Assembly (NCBI RefSeq): GCF_030283205.1
Contig: NZ_JASNWF010000001.1
Span: 310,001-374,000 of the forward strand
DNA: 64,000 bases
Direction: 5' to 3'
Origin: Actinomadura opuntiae
Lineage (GTDB): Bacteria > Actinomycetota > Actinomycetes > Streptosporangiales > Streptosporangiaceae
Made by a program: the position numbers and the translations under genes. Under the pieces are notes generated by a model, which was not told the origin of the DNA, searched no databases, and saw nothing but the letters and a program-made list of their open reading frames with translations. Below are positions 50,388-59,436 of the stretch, in pieces. Each line of letters opens with the position of its first letter. Position 1 is the first letter of the stretch.

Positions 50388-51268
50388 TGCGCCCAGTAGC
50401 CCTGCCAGGGGCCGTAGTCGTCGGCGATCCGCTGCAGCTGCGCGTCGGTCAATGGCTTCCCGTAGGCGCGGGAGGCGGCGGCCCGCAGCTGCTTCTCCAG
50501 CGGCATCTCGTCCATCCGGCCGAGGCCGCGGATGAGGATGAAGTTCGCCGACCACGCGCCGACCCCGGGCAGGGACAGCAGGAAGTCCTTCACCTCGTCG
50601 TACGGACCGGTGCGCAGGAACTCCTCGTCCATCTCGTGCCAGGCGTGCAGCGCGCCGTGCAGGTAGCGGCCCTTGCGCTGGTTGCCGACCAGTTCGGCGA
50701 TGCGCCCCTCGGGCAGGGTGGCGAGCTGCTCGATGTCGGGGAACGCCGTGTACTCGGCGCCGTCCACGGTGATGCGGTCGCCGAACTCGTCCCGTAGCGC
50801 GTGCTTGCCGCGCGCCGCGACGGTCAAGGGTGCGCGCTGCGCCAGGATCGCCCACACGAGGTTCTCCAATGGCGTGGGGAACTTCACCTGGTGGTAGCCG
50901 TGCAGGAGCTCGATGACGGGCGCGAAGGCGGGGTCGCGGCGTCCGATGGCGTAGAAGCCGTTGAGGTCGTCGTCCAGGCTGAGCTGGAAGGCGATCCGGT
51001 CGGCGGCGGCGCCGACGACCTCCTCGGTCAGCGGTTCGGCGGCGTACAGGGTCGCGCGCACGCCGTCGCCCGCCTGGACGACCCGCGCGGCGACCGTGCG
51101 GCCGGCCGCGCGCAGCGCCCTGGTCAACGTCCCGCCGTCGATCGACTGCTCGCCGGCGGTCGGCCGGAAGCCGCACATGAAGCGCAGCGACGCGCCCAGG
51201 TCGAACGGCGGCGCCGCGGCCAGGTCGACGGTCTCGGTGAACACGCGGGCCTCCTTCGGGACGGTCAT
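50366..51268 (-). CDS. AlkA-like DNA-3-methyladenine glycosylase
   Basis: A 300-residue HhH-GPD protein. An AlkA N-terminal-like domain (residues 1-110) is followed by NLVWAILAQRAPLTVAA and the helix-hairpin-helix LSLPGVGAWSANFILIRGLG. It would remove alkylated bases from DNA. In E. coli AlkA the catalytic aspartate follows in LPDD; here the aligned stretch reads MPLEKQL, with a glutamate near that place, so activity is uncertain. ATG overlaps the marR stop (ATGA). Confidence 0.83.
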   Translation of the reverse strand: MTVPKEARVFTETVDLAAAPPFDLGASLRFMCGFRPTAGEQSIDGGTLTRALRAAGRTVAARVVQAGDGVRATLYAAEPLTEEVVGAAADRIAFQLSLDDDLNGFYAIGRRDPAFAPVIELLHGYHQVKFPTPLENLVWAILAQRAPLTVAARGKHALRDEFGDRITVDGAEYTAFPDIEQLATLPEGRIAELVGNQRKGRYLHGALHAWHEMDEEFLRTGPYDEVKDFLLSLPGVGAWSANFILIRGLGRMDEMPLEKQLRAAASRAYGKPLTDAQLQRIADDYGPWQGYWAHYLRAAS

Positions 51269-51696
51269 GACCGGTCGTCCTCGACGAGGACGGTGAGCGC
51301 GGACATCAGCGCGGCGGTGTCGCGGACGGGCGCGAAGAAGGCGGCGTCGGCGCCCTCCACGGCGTCGACGGCGCGGCGCGCGAGGTCGGCGCCGCGCTCG
51401 GTGACGCGCAGCCGCCTGGCGCGGGTGTCGGCCTCGTCGACCTCGCGTTCGAGCAGGCCCTTGGCCTCCAGCTTGCGCAGCACCTGCGAGGTCATCTTCA
51501 CGTCGGTGCCGGCGTGCCGGGCGAGGGCCAGCTGGTTCGGCCGCTCCCCCTGCCGGTTCAGCCACCAGGCGCTGGCCAGCAGGACGAACTGGACATGGGT
51601 GAGGTCCAGCGGCCCCAGCGCGGCGGCCACGTCGCGCTGCCAGCGCAGCGTGGCGTGCCAGAGCAGGAACCCCGGGCTCTCCTCCGGTCCGAGCAT
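51265..51696 (-). CDS. MarR family transcriptional regulator
   Basis: A 143-residue MarR protein: LTHVQFVLLASAWWLNRQGE, LARHAGTDVKMTSQVLRKLEAKGLLERE (recognition helix) and EADTRARRLRVTERG (wing). ATG at 51696 was chosen because GGAGGGG is well spaced; ATG at 51711 lacks one. It is translationally coupled to the AlkA-like glycosylase, suggesting regulation by alkylating or reactive compounds. An inverted repeat lies just upstream. Confidence 0.87.
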   Translation of the reverse strand: MLGPEESPGFLLWHATLRWQRDVAAALGPLDLTHVQFVLLASAWWLNRQGERPNQLALARHAGTDVKMTSQVLRKLEAKGLLEREVDEADTRARRLRVTERGADLARRAVDAVEGADAAFFAPVRDTAALMSALTVLVEDDRS

Positions 51697-51717
51697 CGGC
51701 GCCCCCTCCATTCGCGA

Positions 51718-51742
51718 CTGCGCACAGATTATCTCCGCGCAG
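51718..51742. promoter_or_regulatory. Inverted repeat before the marR-alkA unit
   Basis: CTGCGC and GCGCAG flank a 13-base centre that contains AGATTATCT, itself palindromic. The block covers the probable -10 (TAATCT on the minus strand), so a MarR autorepressor site is plausible. Confidence 0.4.
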
Positions 51743-51784
51743 ACTAAATGTCGAACGGAGCGGACGCCGCCGCCGGGGAGCCGG

Positions 51785-53787
51785 TCAGGACGCCAGCTCG
51801 GCGGGCAGATCGTCCCGGTGCAGGACGGTCAGCGAGGTCACCGCGCGGGTCAGCACCACGTACAGCCGGGCCAGGCCGCGCGCCTCCGCGGCGGCGATCG
51901 CGGCGGGCTCCGCCACGATCACGTGGTCGTACTCCAGGCCCTTGGCCAGCGTCGCCGGGATGATCAGCAGCCGCGCGGTGCCGTCGGACTCCGGGCCGAG
52001 CAGCGCCGCGTCGAGCCCCGCCTCGGCCAGCGCCGCCGCGTGCGCGGCCGCCTGCGCGTCCGGGACGATCAGGCCGACCGAGCCGGGCCGGGCGAGCGCC
52101 TCGCGCGCGGCCTCGACCGCCGCTGCCGCGACGTCGGCCACGCGCCGCACGTCCAGCGCGCCGGCGCCGGCGCGCAGCGACCGCGGCCTCTCCAGTTCCG
52201 GCGCGACGTGCGGCAGGAGCCGGGCGGCGTAGTCCAGCACGGTCCCGGGGACGCGGAAGCCGAGGGTCAGCTCGGTGACCTCGCCGTCCTGGCCGAGATG
52301 GGTCAGGACCTCCTTCCACGAGCGCGCCGACCAGGCCGTGGTGCCCTGGGCGAGATCGCCGAGGACCGTCGCCGAGCCCGTCCCGCACCGGCGGCCGAGC
52401 GCGCGCAGCTGCATCGCCGACAGGTCCTGCGCCTCGTCCACGACCAGGTGGCCGAGCGAGGCGGTGCGCTCGATGAGGTCGTTCAGCTCGTCCAGCAGGG
52501 CGCGGTCGGCGGCGGTCCACTTCACCGAGCGGTGCGAGCGCGCGGGCTTGGCCCACAGCAGCGCGGCCTGCTCGTCCTCGCCGAGGACGCCCCTGGCGGC
52601 GGCGCGCAGGAAGTCCGCGTCCGACAGCAGCCGGTAGAGGACCTGTTCGGGCGTGACCTTGGGCCACACCGCGTCGAGTAGCTGCTTGACCGGCTTGCTG
52701 CGCGCCACCTGGTCCTGAACGCGGTCGTCAGGAGCCTCGCCGCGCTGCTCCATCCGGACGAGGATCTGGTGGGCGAGCCGCTGCGCGAACGCGGCGCGGC
52801 CGCTGCCGTAGCGGGTGGTGCCGCGCAGCGCGGCGGCGATCTCCCGCACCTCGTGGTCGGCGAGCCGGTAGCGGGCGACGCCGCGCGTGACGACCAGGCC
52901 CTCCTCGGGTTTGCGGACGTGCAGCCACAGTGCTTTGCGCAGCACGTCCGCCATCCGCGCCTCGCCCTTGGCGGCCGACACCGCCGCAGGCTCCTCCCCC
53001 AGCGGCTCGCCGAGCAGGTCGTCGATGGTGGCCTGCTCGATGCGGACCTCGCCGAGGGCGGGCAGCACCGCCGAGATGTAGGCGAGGAACGCGCGGTTCG
53101 GTCCGACGATCAGCACGCCCGACCGAGACAGCCGCTCGCGGTGGGTGAACAGCAGGTAGGCGGCGCGGTGCAGGCCGACCGCGGTCTTCCCGGTGCCGGG
53201 GCCCCCTGCACGCAGACGGTGCGCGGCAGGTCGGCGCGGACGATCACGTCCTGGTCCGGCTGGATGGTGGCGACGATGTCGCGCATCGGGCCGGTGCGGG
53301 GCCGCTCGATCTCCTCGGTCAGGATCCGGGAGGGGCCGATGTCGGCGCCGCCGTCCAGCGGCTCGTCCTCGAACGCGGTCAGCTCGCCGCCCTGGAAGCC
53401 GAAGCGGCGCCGCAGCCGCCAGCCCATCGGGTCGGCCGGGCCCGCCTGGTAGAACGCCCGCGACACCGGGGCGCGCCAGTCCAGCACCAGCGGGCGGCCC
53501 TCGTCGCCGTCGTGGACGTGCCGCCGCCCCACGTACATGACGGCGGGCAGGTCGGGGCCGTCCTCGCCGTCGCGGTCCATCCGCCCGAAGAACAGCGGGG
53601 TGCCGGGGTGGTCGGCGAGCGCGGCGACCCGCTGGTCGAGCAGCGACTCCAGGAACTGCTTGGACACCCAGTCCGCCGCCACGTCGGCCGACAGTGATTC
53701 CGCGTGCTCGCGCATCCGGCGCAGCGCGGCGCGGGACTCGGCCAGATGGGCGCGCTCGGCGGCGAGGATCGACGGTTCGGCGGGCAT
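51785..53787 (-). pseudogene. helD: HelD-like UvrD/Rep-family helicase, interrupted by a one-base frameshift
   Basis: The N-terminal part (from ATG 53787, with AAGGAGGT upstream) reads AAERAHLAESRAALRRMREH and PLVLDWRAPVSRAFYQAGP, typical of HelD, and breaks after TVCVQG. The protein continues in another frame with GPGTGKTAVGLHRAAYLLF, LGHLVVDEAQDLSAMQ and TLAKGLEYDHVIV. Restoring one G in the run at 53202-53206 would give VQGGPGTGKT, a complete Walker A motif, and a 667-residue protein. HelD binds and rescues RNA polymerase and can confer rifamycin tolerance. Sequencing error in a homopolymer is as likely as a real mutation. Confidence 0.85.
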
Positions 53788-53849
53788 GCCTGCGGACCTC
53801 CTTGCGGAGAGGTGGTGGGTGCGGGGCGAAACCCACAACCTTACCGGCC

Positions 53850-54884
53850 TCAGGACGACTCGCGCGGCACCATTTCGACGCGGGTGAGCGAGACGGTGAC
53901 GGCGGGATCGCGGTCCCGCTCGGCCACCATGCGGGCCAGGCGCTCGGCGAGGCCCGCCGGCGTGACGTCGCCCCGGACCCGCACGGTGCTGAGCCGGGGC
54001 CGCAGGAAGCGGGCGACGGGCAGGTCGTCGGCGCCGACGACCGCGACGTCGCGGGGGACGTCGAGACCGGCGTCCTGCAAAGCCCGCATCAGCAGCATCG
54101 CGTAGTCGTCGTTGTAGGCGAAGACGCCGTCGGGACGTCCGGTTCCGGCCACCCAGTCCGCGGCGAGCCGGGCGGCGGCGTCCTCGTCGAAGGGCAGGTC
54201 GACGCGCCGCGCCGCCGCGCCCGCCTCCTCGGCCGCCGCCCTCATGCCCGCGAGGCGGCGCTCTCCGAAGGCGTCCAGCCCCGGTTCGGCGGGCACGACC
54301 GCCGCGAGGTCGCGGCGCCCCCGGCCGAGCAGGTGGCGGGCGGCGCACGCGCCGATGGCCGCGTCGTCGATGAGCATGGTGGGGACGAGCGGCGAGGGCG
54401 CCGGCCCGTACCCGATGACCGTGGCGCAGCCACCGTCGTGCAGCCGGCGGACGGACGCGGCGGTGAGCCGGTCCCCCTCCACGATGACGGCGGCCGGCCG
54501 CCAGCGCATCCAGTCGCGGGCGGCGGCCACGCCGCGCGAGCGCGCGTCCCCGTACAGCACGAACGTCAGCCCGTGCTCGCGCAGCCGCTCCATGAGCTCG
54601 TTGAGCAGGCCCAGGAACAGCGTGCCGAGGGGGGTGACCGGCAGCGGCATCAGCACGACGTCGCTGCGGCCGGTGCGCAGCGTGCGCGCCGAGGCGTCCG
54701 GCGCGTACCCGAGCTCGTCGGCGGCGGCCCGCACCCGCGCCCGGGTCGCCTCGCTGATCGTGACGCCCGGGGCGTCGTTCAGCACGTACGACACCGTCGC
54801 CTGGGAGACGCCGGCCAGGCGGGCGACGTCCACGCTGGTGGCCGGGCGGCCAGTGGGGGCCGGGTCGCCGGCGTCGGTCGCCAT
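53850..54884 (-). CDS. LacI family transcriptional regulator
   Basis: A 344-residue LacI/GalR protein. The N-terminal helix-turn-helix SVDVARLAGVSQATVSYVLN (about 17-36) is followed by the hinge and a periplasmic-binding-like sugar domain (VGADDLPVARFLRPRLSTVR near the C-terminus). ATG at 54884 was chosen to start just before the DNA-binding domain. It diverges from the MFS transporter gene, with a 12-base palindrome between, so it probably controls uptake of an unknown sugar. Confidence 0.88.
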   Translation of the reverse strand: MATDAGDPAPTGRPATSVDVARLAGVSQATVSYVLNDAPGVTISEATRARVRAAADELGYAPDASARTLRTGRSDVVLMPLPVTPLGTLFLGLLNELMERLREHGLTFVLYGDARSRGVAAARDWMRWRPAAVIVEGDRLTAASVRRLHDGGCATVIGYGPAPSPLVPTMLIDDAAIGACAARHLLGRGRRDLAAVVPAEPGLDAFGERRLAGMRAAAEEAGAAARRVDLPFDEDAAARLAADWVAGTGRPDGVFAYNDDYAMLLMRALQDAGLDVPRDVAVVGADDLPVARFLRPRLSTVRVRGDVTPAGLAERLARMVAERDRDPAVTVSLTRVEMVPRESS

Positions 54885-54944
54885 GCCCGCAGTCTTCCGC
54901 ATCCCGGACTTGACCAGCGCCCGGAGCGGGGTGCTATACACAAT

Positions 54945-54956
54945 TTATACGTATAA
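54945..54956. promoter_or_regulatory. TTATACGTATAA palindrome, likely LacI operator
   Basis: A perfect 12-base palindrome with a central CG, as in LacI/GalR operators, between the divergent lacI-type and MFS genes. It is AT-rich against the local GC and probably overlaps both promoters. Confidence 0.6.
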
Positions 54957-54991
54957 GTGACTCGCGTCACCGATCCCCGGAGGAGTCCCCC

Positions 54992-55042
54992 ATGAGCCCC
55001 ACCGACCGCCGCACAGCGGCCGCGAACGGGACCATCCGGTGA
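54992..55042 (+). CDS. 16-codon leader reading frame overlapping the MFS start
   Basis: ATG at 54992 has GGAGGAG upstream at good spacing and encodes MSPTDRRTAAANGTIR. Its TGA overlaps the MFS gene's GTG start (GTGA), in another frame. The MFS start has no ribosome site of its own, so ribosomes probably arrive by coupling. It may also be a mis-called start or a degraded gene. Confidence 0.4.
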   Translation: MSPTDRRTAAANGTIR

Positions 55043-56319
55043 GCGCCGGGACCGGCGCGGCCCCCGCGCCGCCGGCCGAGACGCCGGCGGGCGCCGCGCG
55101 CCCCCGGCGGGGGCTGATGCCGCTGCTGCTGACCGGCAACCTCGTGCTGTTCGCCCTCTACGCCGGCGCGGCGAGCATCCTGCTGCCCACCCAGGTGGAG
55201 CACATCGACAAGGCGCACAAGGTCGCGCTGCTCGGCGCCGTCACCGGCATCGGGGCGGCGTTCGCGACGCTGCTCAACCCGATCGGCGGCGCCCTGTCGG
55301 ACCGCAGCCGCTCCCGGTTCGGCCGCCGGAACCCGTTCCTGCTCGGCGGCGCGGTGCTCGCGCTGGCGTTCGCCGTCCTGCTCGGGAACATGACCGCCAT
55401 CGCGCTGCTGGCGGTCGGCTGGTGCCTGGTCCAGGGGATGGGCAACATCTACCAGGCGGCGCTCACCGCGATCGTCCCCGACCGGGTGCCGGCGGAGCGG
55501 CGCGGCACCGCATCGGCGATGGCGGGCGCCGGCACCACCCTCGGCCTGCTCGTCGGCATCGTCGTGGCGGGACGGTTCACGCACGCGATCGCGTGGGGGT
55601 ACACGACGCTGGGCCTCCTGCTGGTCGGCGCGGCGGTCCTGCTGGTGACGCTGACCCACGACCCCCGCCCGCACGAACTGCCCGCGCGCGCCGCGCAGCA
55701 GGCGTCCTCGCTGCGGCGGGACCTCGCCTCGTTCCTGTCGGCGCTGCGCGTCCGCGACTTCATGTGGGTTTTCGCGGGACGCGCGCTGATGATCCTGTCC
55801 TACTTCTGCGTCACCGGTTACCTGCTGTACATGCTCGAGGACCACATCGGGCTGCCGCACGGGATGAAGGGCGCGGACGGCGTCGCCCTGCTGACCCTCA
55901 TCGGCGCGGTGACCTCGGTGGTGACCACGGTCATCGGCGGGCCGCTGTCGGACCGGCTGGACCGGCGCAAGGCGTTCGTCTTCGTCGCCAGCGCCGGCAT
56001 GGCGGCGGCGCTGCTGATGCCCCTGCTCTCCCCGCACTGGACGACCATGGTCGTCTTCATGGCGGTCGACGGGCTGTTCTTCGGCGTCTACATGGCCGTC
56101 GACACCGCGATGGTCACGCTCGTGCTGCCGCGCGGCGAGGACGCCGCCCGCGACATGGGCGTGCTCAACATCGCCAACGCGGGACCCCAGATCGTCGCGC
56201 CGTTCGTCGCGTCGGCGATCATCAGTACGCCCGGCGGCTACCCCGCCCTCTACATCGTCGCGGCGGTGCTCGCCGTCGCGGCGGCGCTCTCGGTCCTGCC
56301 GGTCAAGAGCGTCCGCTGA
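55039..56319 (+). CDS. MFS transporter
   Basis: A 426-residue protein with twelve predicted helices. The loop 2-3 motif GGALSDRSRSRFGRRNPFLLGG (approximately 75-96) is the MFS signature, closest to the sugar-cation symporter (GPH-like) and SLC45-type branches, and GPLSDRLDRRKAFVFVASAG repeats it in the second half. With the divergent LacI gene it probably imports a sugar or glycoside. The start overlaps a 16-codon leader. A hydrolase gene follows 25 bases downstream. Confidence 0.87.
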   Translation: MSAGTGAAPAPPAETPAGAARPRRGLMPLLLTGNLVLFALYAGAASILLPTQVEHIDKAHKVALLGAVTGIGAAFATLLNPIGGALSDRSRSRFGRRNPFLLGGAVLALAFAVLLGNMTAIALLAVGWCLVQGMGNIYQAALTAIVPDRVPAERRGTASAMAGAGTTLGLLVGIVVAGRFTHAIAWGYTTLGLLLVGAAVLLVTLTHDPRPHELPARAAQQASSLRRDLASFLSALRVRDFMWVFAGRALMILSYFCVTGYLLYMLEDHIGLPHGMKGADGVALLTLIGAVTSVVTTVIGGPLSDRLDRRKAFVFVASAGMAAALLMPLLSPHWTTMVVFMAVDGLFFGVYMAVDTAMVTLVLPRGEDAARDMGVLNIANAGPQIVAPFVASAIISTPGGYPALYIVAAVLAVAAALSVLPVKSVR

Positions 56320-56344
56320 ACACCCCGTCCCGAGAGGAAACCCC

Positions 56345-57040
56345 GTGAAACTGAAGGTCCACGAGATCGGCGGCGGCGACCGGACGGCCGTGCTGATCCA
56401 CGGCATCATGGCGTCGGCCGGCACCTGGTGCCGGGTCGCGCCGCTGCTCGCCGCGCGCGGCTACCGCGTCCTCATGCCGGACCTGCGCGGCCACGGCGAG
56501 AGCCCGCACGCCGCGGAGTACTCCCCCGACCTGTTCGCCGCCGACCTGGTGGACTCGCTGCCGGCCGGCGCGGACCTCGCCATCGGCCACTCCCTCGGCG
56601 CGCTGTCGCTCTCTATCGTCGCGGCCGAGCTGCGTCCGGCCCGGGCCGTCTACAGCGACCCGGCTTGGAAGATCGGCGGTGACGCGCGCCCGGCCCAGCT
56701 CCAGGAGTTCGCGGCGTTCACCAAGGCGGCGACCGCGGAGCAGCTGCGGAAGATGTGCCCGAAGTGGGCCGACGAGGACATCGCCGCCGAACTCGACGGC
56801 TTCGCACGGTGGGACGTCCAGGCGGCGGGATGGCTCGGCGAGGCCGTGGACATGGTCCCGGAGCGCCCGGTCGTGCCGTCGCTGGTGCAGGGCGCGGGCG
56901 ACCGGCGCCTGGTGCCGGACGACCTCGCCGCCGACCTGCGCGCCAAGGGGTTCGCGGCGACGCAGGTGGAGGGCACCGGCCACTGCGTCCACCGCGACGA
57001 CCTCAACGGCTTCATGGCCTCGCTGGACGGCTGGATCTAG
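56345..57040 (+). CDS. Alpha/beta hydrolase
   Basis: A 231-residue alpha/beta hydrolase of the small lipase/esterase-like branch. VLIHGIMASAGTWCR is the oxyanion loop, LAIGHSLGALSLS holds the nucleophile (GHSLG), and VEGTGHCVHRDD the catalytic histidine. The lid region carries AAELDGFARWDVQAAGW. Substrate unknown. GAGAGGAAA precedes the ATG. It shares an operon with the MFS gene and may act on the imported compound. Confidence 0.82.
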   Translation: MKLKVHEIGGGDRTAVLIHGIMASAGTWCRVAPLLAARGYRVLMPDLRGHGESPHAAEYSPDLFAADLVDSLPAGADLAIGHSLGALSLSIVAAELRPARAVYSDPAWKIGGDARPAQLQEFAAFTKAATAEQLRKMCPKWADEDIAAELDGFARWDVQAAGWLGEAVDMVPERPVVPSLVQGAGDRRLVPDDLAADLRAKGFAATQVEGTGHCVHRDDLNGFMASLDGWI

Positions 57041-57070
57041 GACACCGGCCCGGCACGCCCGCGCCGCGGG

Positions 57071-57162
57071 CCCCTTTACGCCGCGGCGGCACGCCCCTTT
57101 TCGCCGCGGCGGCGCGCCCCTTTTCGCCGCGGCGGCGCGCCCCTTTTCGCCGCGGCGGCGGT
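57071..57162. repeat. Four tandem copies of a 23-bp GC-rich unit
   Basis: Units at 57071-57093, 57094-57116, 57117-57139 and 57140-57162 share CCCCTTTTCGCCGCGGCGGC. Copies two and three are identical; copy one has TTTA and the last differs in its final bases. The 23-base period is not a multiple of three, so the block is not coding. Each unit contains the palindrome CCGCGG. It fills the gap between the hydrolase and the SDR and is a likely length-variable locus. Confidence 0.85.
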
Positions 57163-57203
57163 GCGCCTTGCCGCGCGGCGCGGGCGTGTGTGACGTTGGC
57201 GGC

Positions 57204-58013
57204 ATGGTGACTCTGACGGGAAAGTCGGCGTTGGTCACGGGTGCGTCGTCCGGCATCGGCGCGGTCGTCGCGGAGGCGCTCGCCGCCGCGGGCGCGCGCG
57301 TGGGGCTGGTGGCGCGGCGCGAGGAACTGCTGGAGAAGACGCTCGCGCGGTGCCGCGAGCACTCCCCCGAATCGGCGATGTGGGTCGCCGACCTCGCCGA
57401 CCTCGACTCGATCGCCGGCCTCGCGGCGGCCGTGGAGGCGGAGTTCGGCGGCGTGGACGTCCTGGTCAACAACGCCGCGATGCCGAAGCGGCGCCGCGTC
57501 CAGGACATGGCGCCCGCCGAGAACGACGACGTGATGCGGCTGAACTACCTGTCACCGGTGCGGCTGACGCTCGCGGTGCTGCCGGGGATGATCGAGCGCG
57601 GGCACGGGCACCTGGTCGCGATCGGGTCGGTGGCGGCGCGGCTCGGCCCGCCGCACGAGGCGGCGTACGGCGCGTCCAAGGCGGCGCTGACCGCGTTCTG
57701 GGAGACCATGACCGTCGACCTGGACGGGACGGGCGTGCAGGCGCACATCGTCCAGCCGGCGCTGGTCGACACCGACCTGTTCTCGCTGCCGGGCAACGAG
57801 CCGCCGCTCAGCGACCTGTCCGACGTGCTGCCGCCGCAGGAGGTCGCCGACGCCGTGTTGGAGCTCATCGAGAACGGGCGGTTCGAGCGGTACGTACCGG
57901 ACTGGTTCGCCGAGATGGCGTCCGGCAAGGCCGCCGATGTCGAGGGGTTCATCGCGGGCGTGAAGGAGTGGACGCGCGACCGGCTCCAAGCCGTCGACAC
58001 CGGGGCCTCCTGA
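57204..58013 (+). CDS. Short-chain dehydrogenase/reductase
   Basis: A 269-residue classical SDR. TGASSGIG (12-19) is the cofactor site, NNAAMPKRR follows, and the active site is SVAARLGPPHEAAYGASKAA with Y and K spaced four apart. ARREE after the second beta strand suggests NADP preference. Its C-terminus (DWFAEMASGKAADVEG) resembles fatty-acyl or steroid-type SDRs. Substrate unknown. The tandem repeats lie directly upstream and may affect its expression. Confidence 0.86.
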   Translation: MVTLTGKSALVTGASSGIGAVVAEALAAAGARVGLVARREELLEKTLARCREHSPESAMWVADLADLDSIAGLAAAVEAEFGGVDVLVNNAAMPKRRRVQDMAPAENDDVMRLNYLSPVRLTLAVLPGMIERGHGHLVAIGSVAARLGPPHEAAYGASKAALTAFWETMTVDLDGTGVQAHIVQPALVDTDLFSLPGNEPPLSDLSDVLPPQEVADAVLELIENGRFERYVPDWFAEMASGKAADVEGFIAGVKEWTRDRLQAVDTGAS

Positions 58014-58019
58014 GCGAGG

Positions 58020-59378
58020 TCACTGCAGGAAGCGCAGGGCGAGCCCGGTCAGCGGCCCGCGATCGCCGTCGTCGGCCCGCTGCAGGACGTGCTGCGCGCC
58101 GTTCAGCACGAGCCCGCGCAGCGGACCGGGCGGCAGCGGGACGGGACGCTCGGCGGCCATCGGCAGGTCCAGCACCTCGCTGTCGCGGTCGAGCAGCAGG
58201 TCGCGGGCGATCCGCGCGGTGAGGTGGCTCGGGCCGACGCCGTGGCCGGCGTAGCCGAGCGCGTACACGACGCGGCGCCCGCGGCCGAGCCGTCCGGCGT
58301 GCGCGAAGCAGTTGACGGTGCCGGCGACCGGCCCGCACCAGCCGCGGTCGATCCGCACATCGGCCAGCTGCGGAAACGTCAGTCTGAAGGTCTCCTCCAG
58401 CCGCCGGAACACCTGCGGGGAGCGGTCCCGGCCCGGGTCGGGGCCACCGGGGGCGAACGGCGCGTCGCGCCCGCCCCACAAGATCCGGCCGTCGAGCGTC
58501 GGGCGGTGGAAGTGCGGCATGATCCGCTTGTCCTCCACGCCCGCGCCGCTCTGCCACCCGGCGCGCTTCCACTGCTCGCCGGTGAGCGGCTCGGTCACGA
58601 TGATCGAGGCGACGATCGTGAACAGCCAGCGGCGCAGCGCGGGGACCGCGTGCGCGTAGGCATTGGTCGCCAGCAGCGCGCGGTCCGCGCGGACGGTGCC
58701 GCCCGGCGTGCGTGCGAGCACGTGCGTCCCGGGCAGGGCGAGGCTGTGCACGGGCGTCGATTCGAAGACGCGGACGCCGAGGCGGACGGCCGCGTCGCGC
58801 AGCCCCCGGGTGAGCGCGGCGGGGTCGAGGAGCAGCGCGTCCTCCTCGAAGTGCCCGCAGCGGACCCGGTCGGCGGCCACCAGGTCCCGGCATTCGCGGG
58901 CGCTGAGATAGCGCAGGTCGTCCAAGCCGAGCCGCCGGGACGCCACGAGGTCCTGCCGGATCCGCTCGTCCTGCTCGGGCCCGTTCGAGACCGTCAGCAG
59001 ACCGGGGCGGGTCAGGTCGGCGTCGATGCCCTCCGCGCGGACGAACCCGGCGATGTCGCTCAGGGTGCCGCGCATCGCCAGGCGGGTCGCGCGCGCCCGC
59101 GCCGGGCCCACCTTGCGAACGAGGTCGTGCAGGTTCCGGCCGACCATCGTCATCGCGAACCCGCCGTTGCGGCCGGACGCGCCGTAGCCGGCGACCTGCT
59201 GCTCCAGTACGGCGACGTCCACGGACGGGTCGGCGCGCTTGAGGTGGATCGCGGCCCAGAGCCCGGTGAATCCGGCGCCCACGACGACGATGTCGACGTC
59301 CAGATCGCCGTCGAGCGGCGGCATGGGCTCGTAGGGACCGCGGGAGAGCCACAGGCTGCGTGTCCGCCAGTCCGCCAT
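58020..59378 (-). CDS. FAD-dependent amine/amino-acid oxidoreductase (DAO family)
   Basis: A 452-residue DAO-family flavoprotein. DIVVVGAGFTGLWAAIHL near residue 29-46 is the dinucleotide fold, YGASGRNGGFAMTM is the covalent/non-covalent flavin region common in gamma-glutamylputrescine oxidase-like members, and ALGYAGHGVGPSHLTARIARDLL ends the FAD domain. It probably oxidises a secondary amine or amino acid. It diverges from an ABC ATPase, with a CRP-like box between. Confidence 0.85.
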   Translation of the reverse strand: MADWRTRSLWLSRGPYEPMPPLDGDLDVDIVVVGAGFTGLWAAIHLKRADPSVDVAVLEQQVAGYGASGRNGGFAMTMVGRNLHDLVRKVGPARARATRLAMRGTLSDIAGFVRAEGIDADLTRPGLLTVSNGPEQDERIRQDLVASRRLGLDDLRYLSARECRDLVAADRVRCGHFEEDALLLDPAALTRGLRDAAVRLGVRVFESTPVHSLALPGTHVLARTPGGTVRADRALLATNAYAHAVPALRRWLFTIVASIIVTEPLTGEQWKRAGWQSGAGVEDKRIMPHFHRPTLDGRILWGGRDAPFAPGGPDPGRDRSPQVFRRLEETFRLTFPQLADVRIDRGWCGPVAGTVNCFAHAGRLGRGRRVVYALGYAGHGVGPSHLTARIARDLLLDRDSEVLDLPMAAERPVPLPPGPLRGLVLNGAQHVLQRADDGDRGPLTGLALRFLQ

Positions 59379-59436
59379 GACGCCCCTCCGCCCGATTGCC
59401 CGCGCGCGCGGGCCTCAGTAGGGTGATGATCCGCCA

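Noticed and set aside
57071..57162. CRISPR array
   Set aside because: The 23-bp units are directly tandem with no spacers and there are no cas genes.
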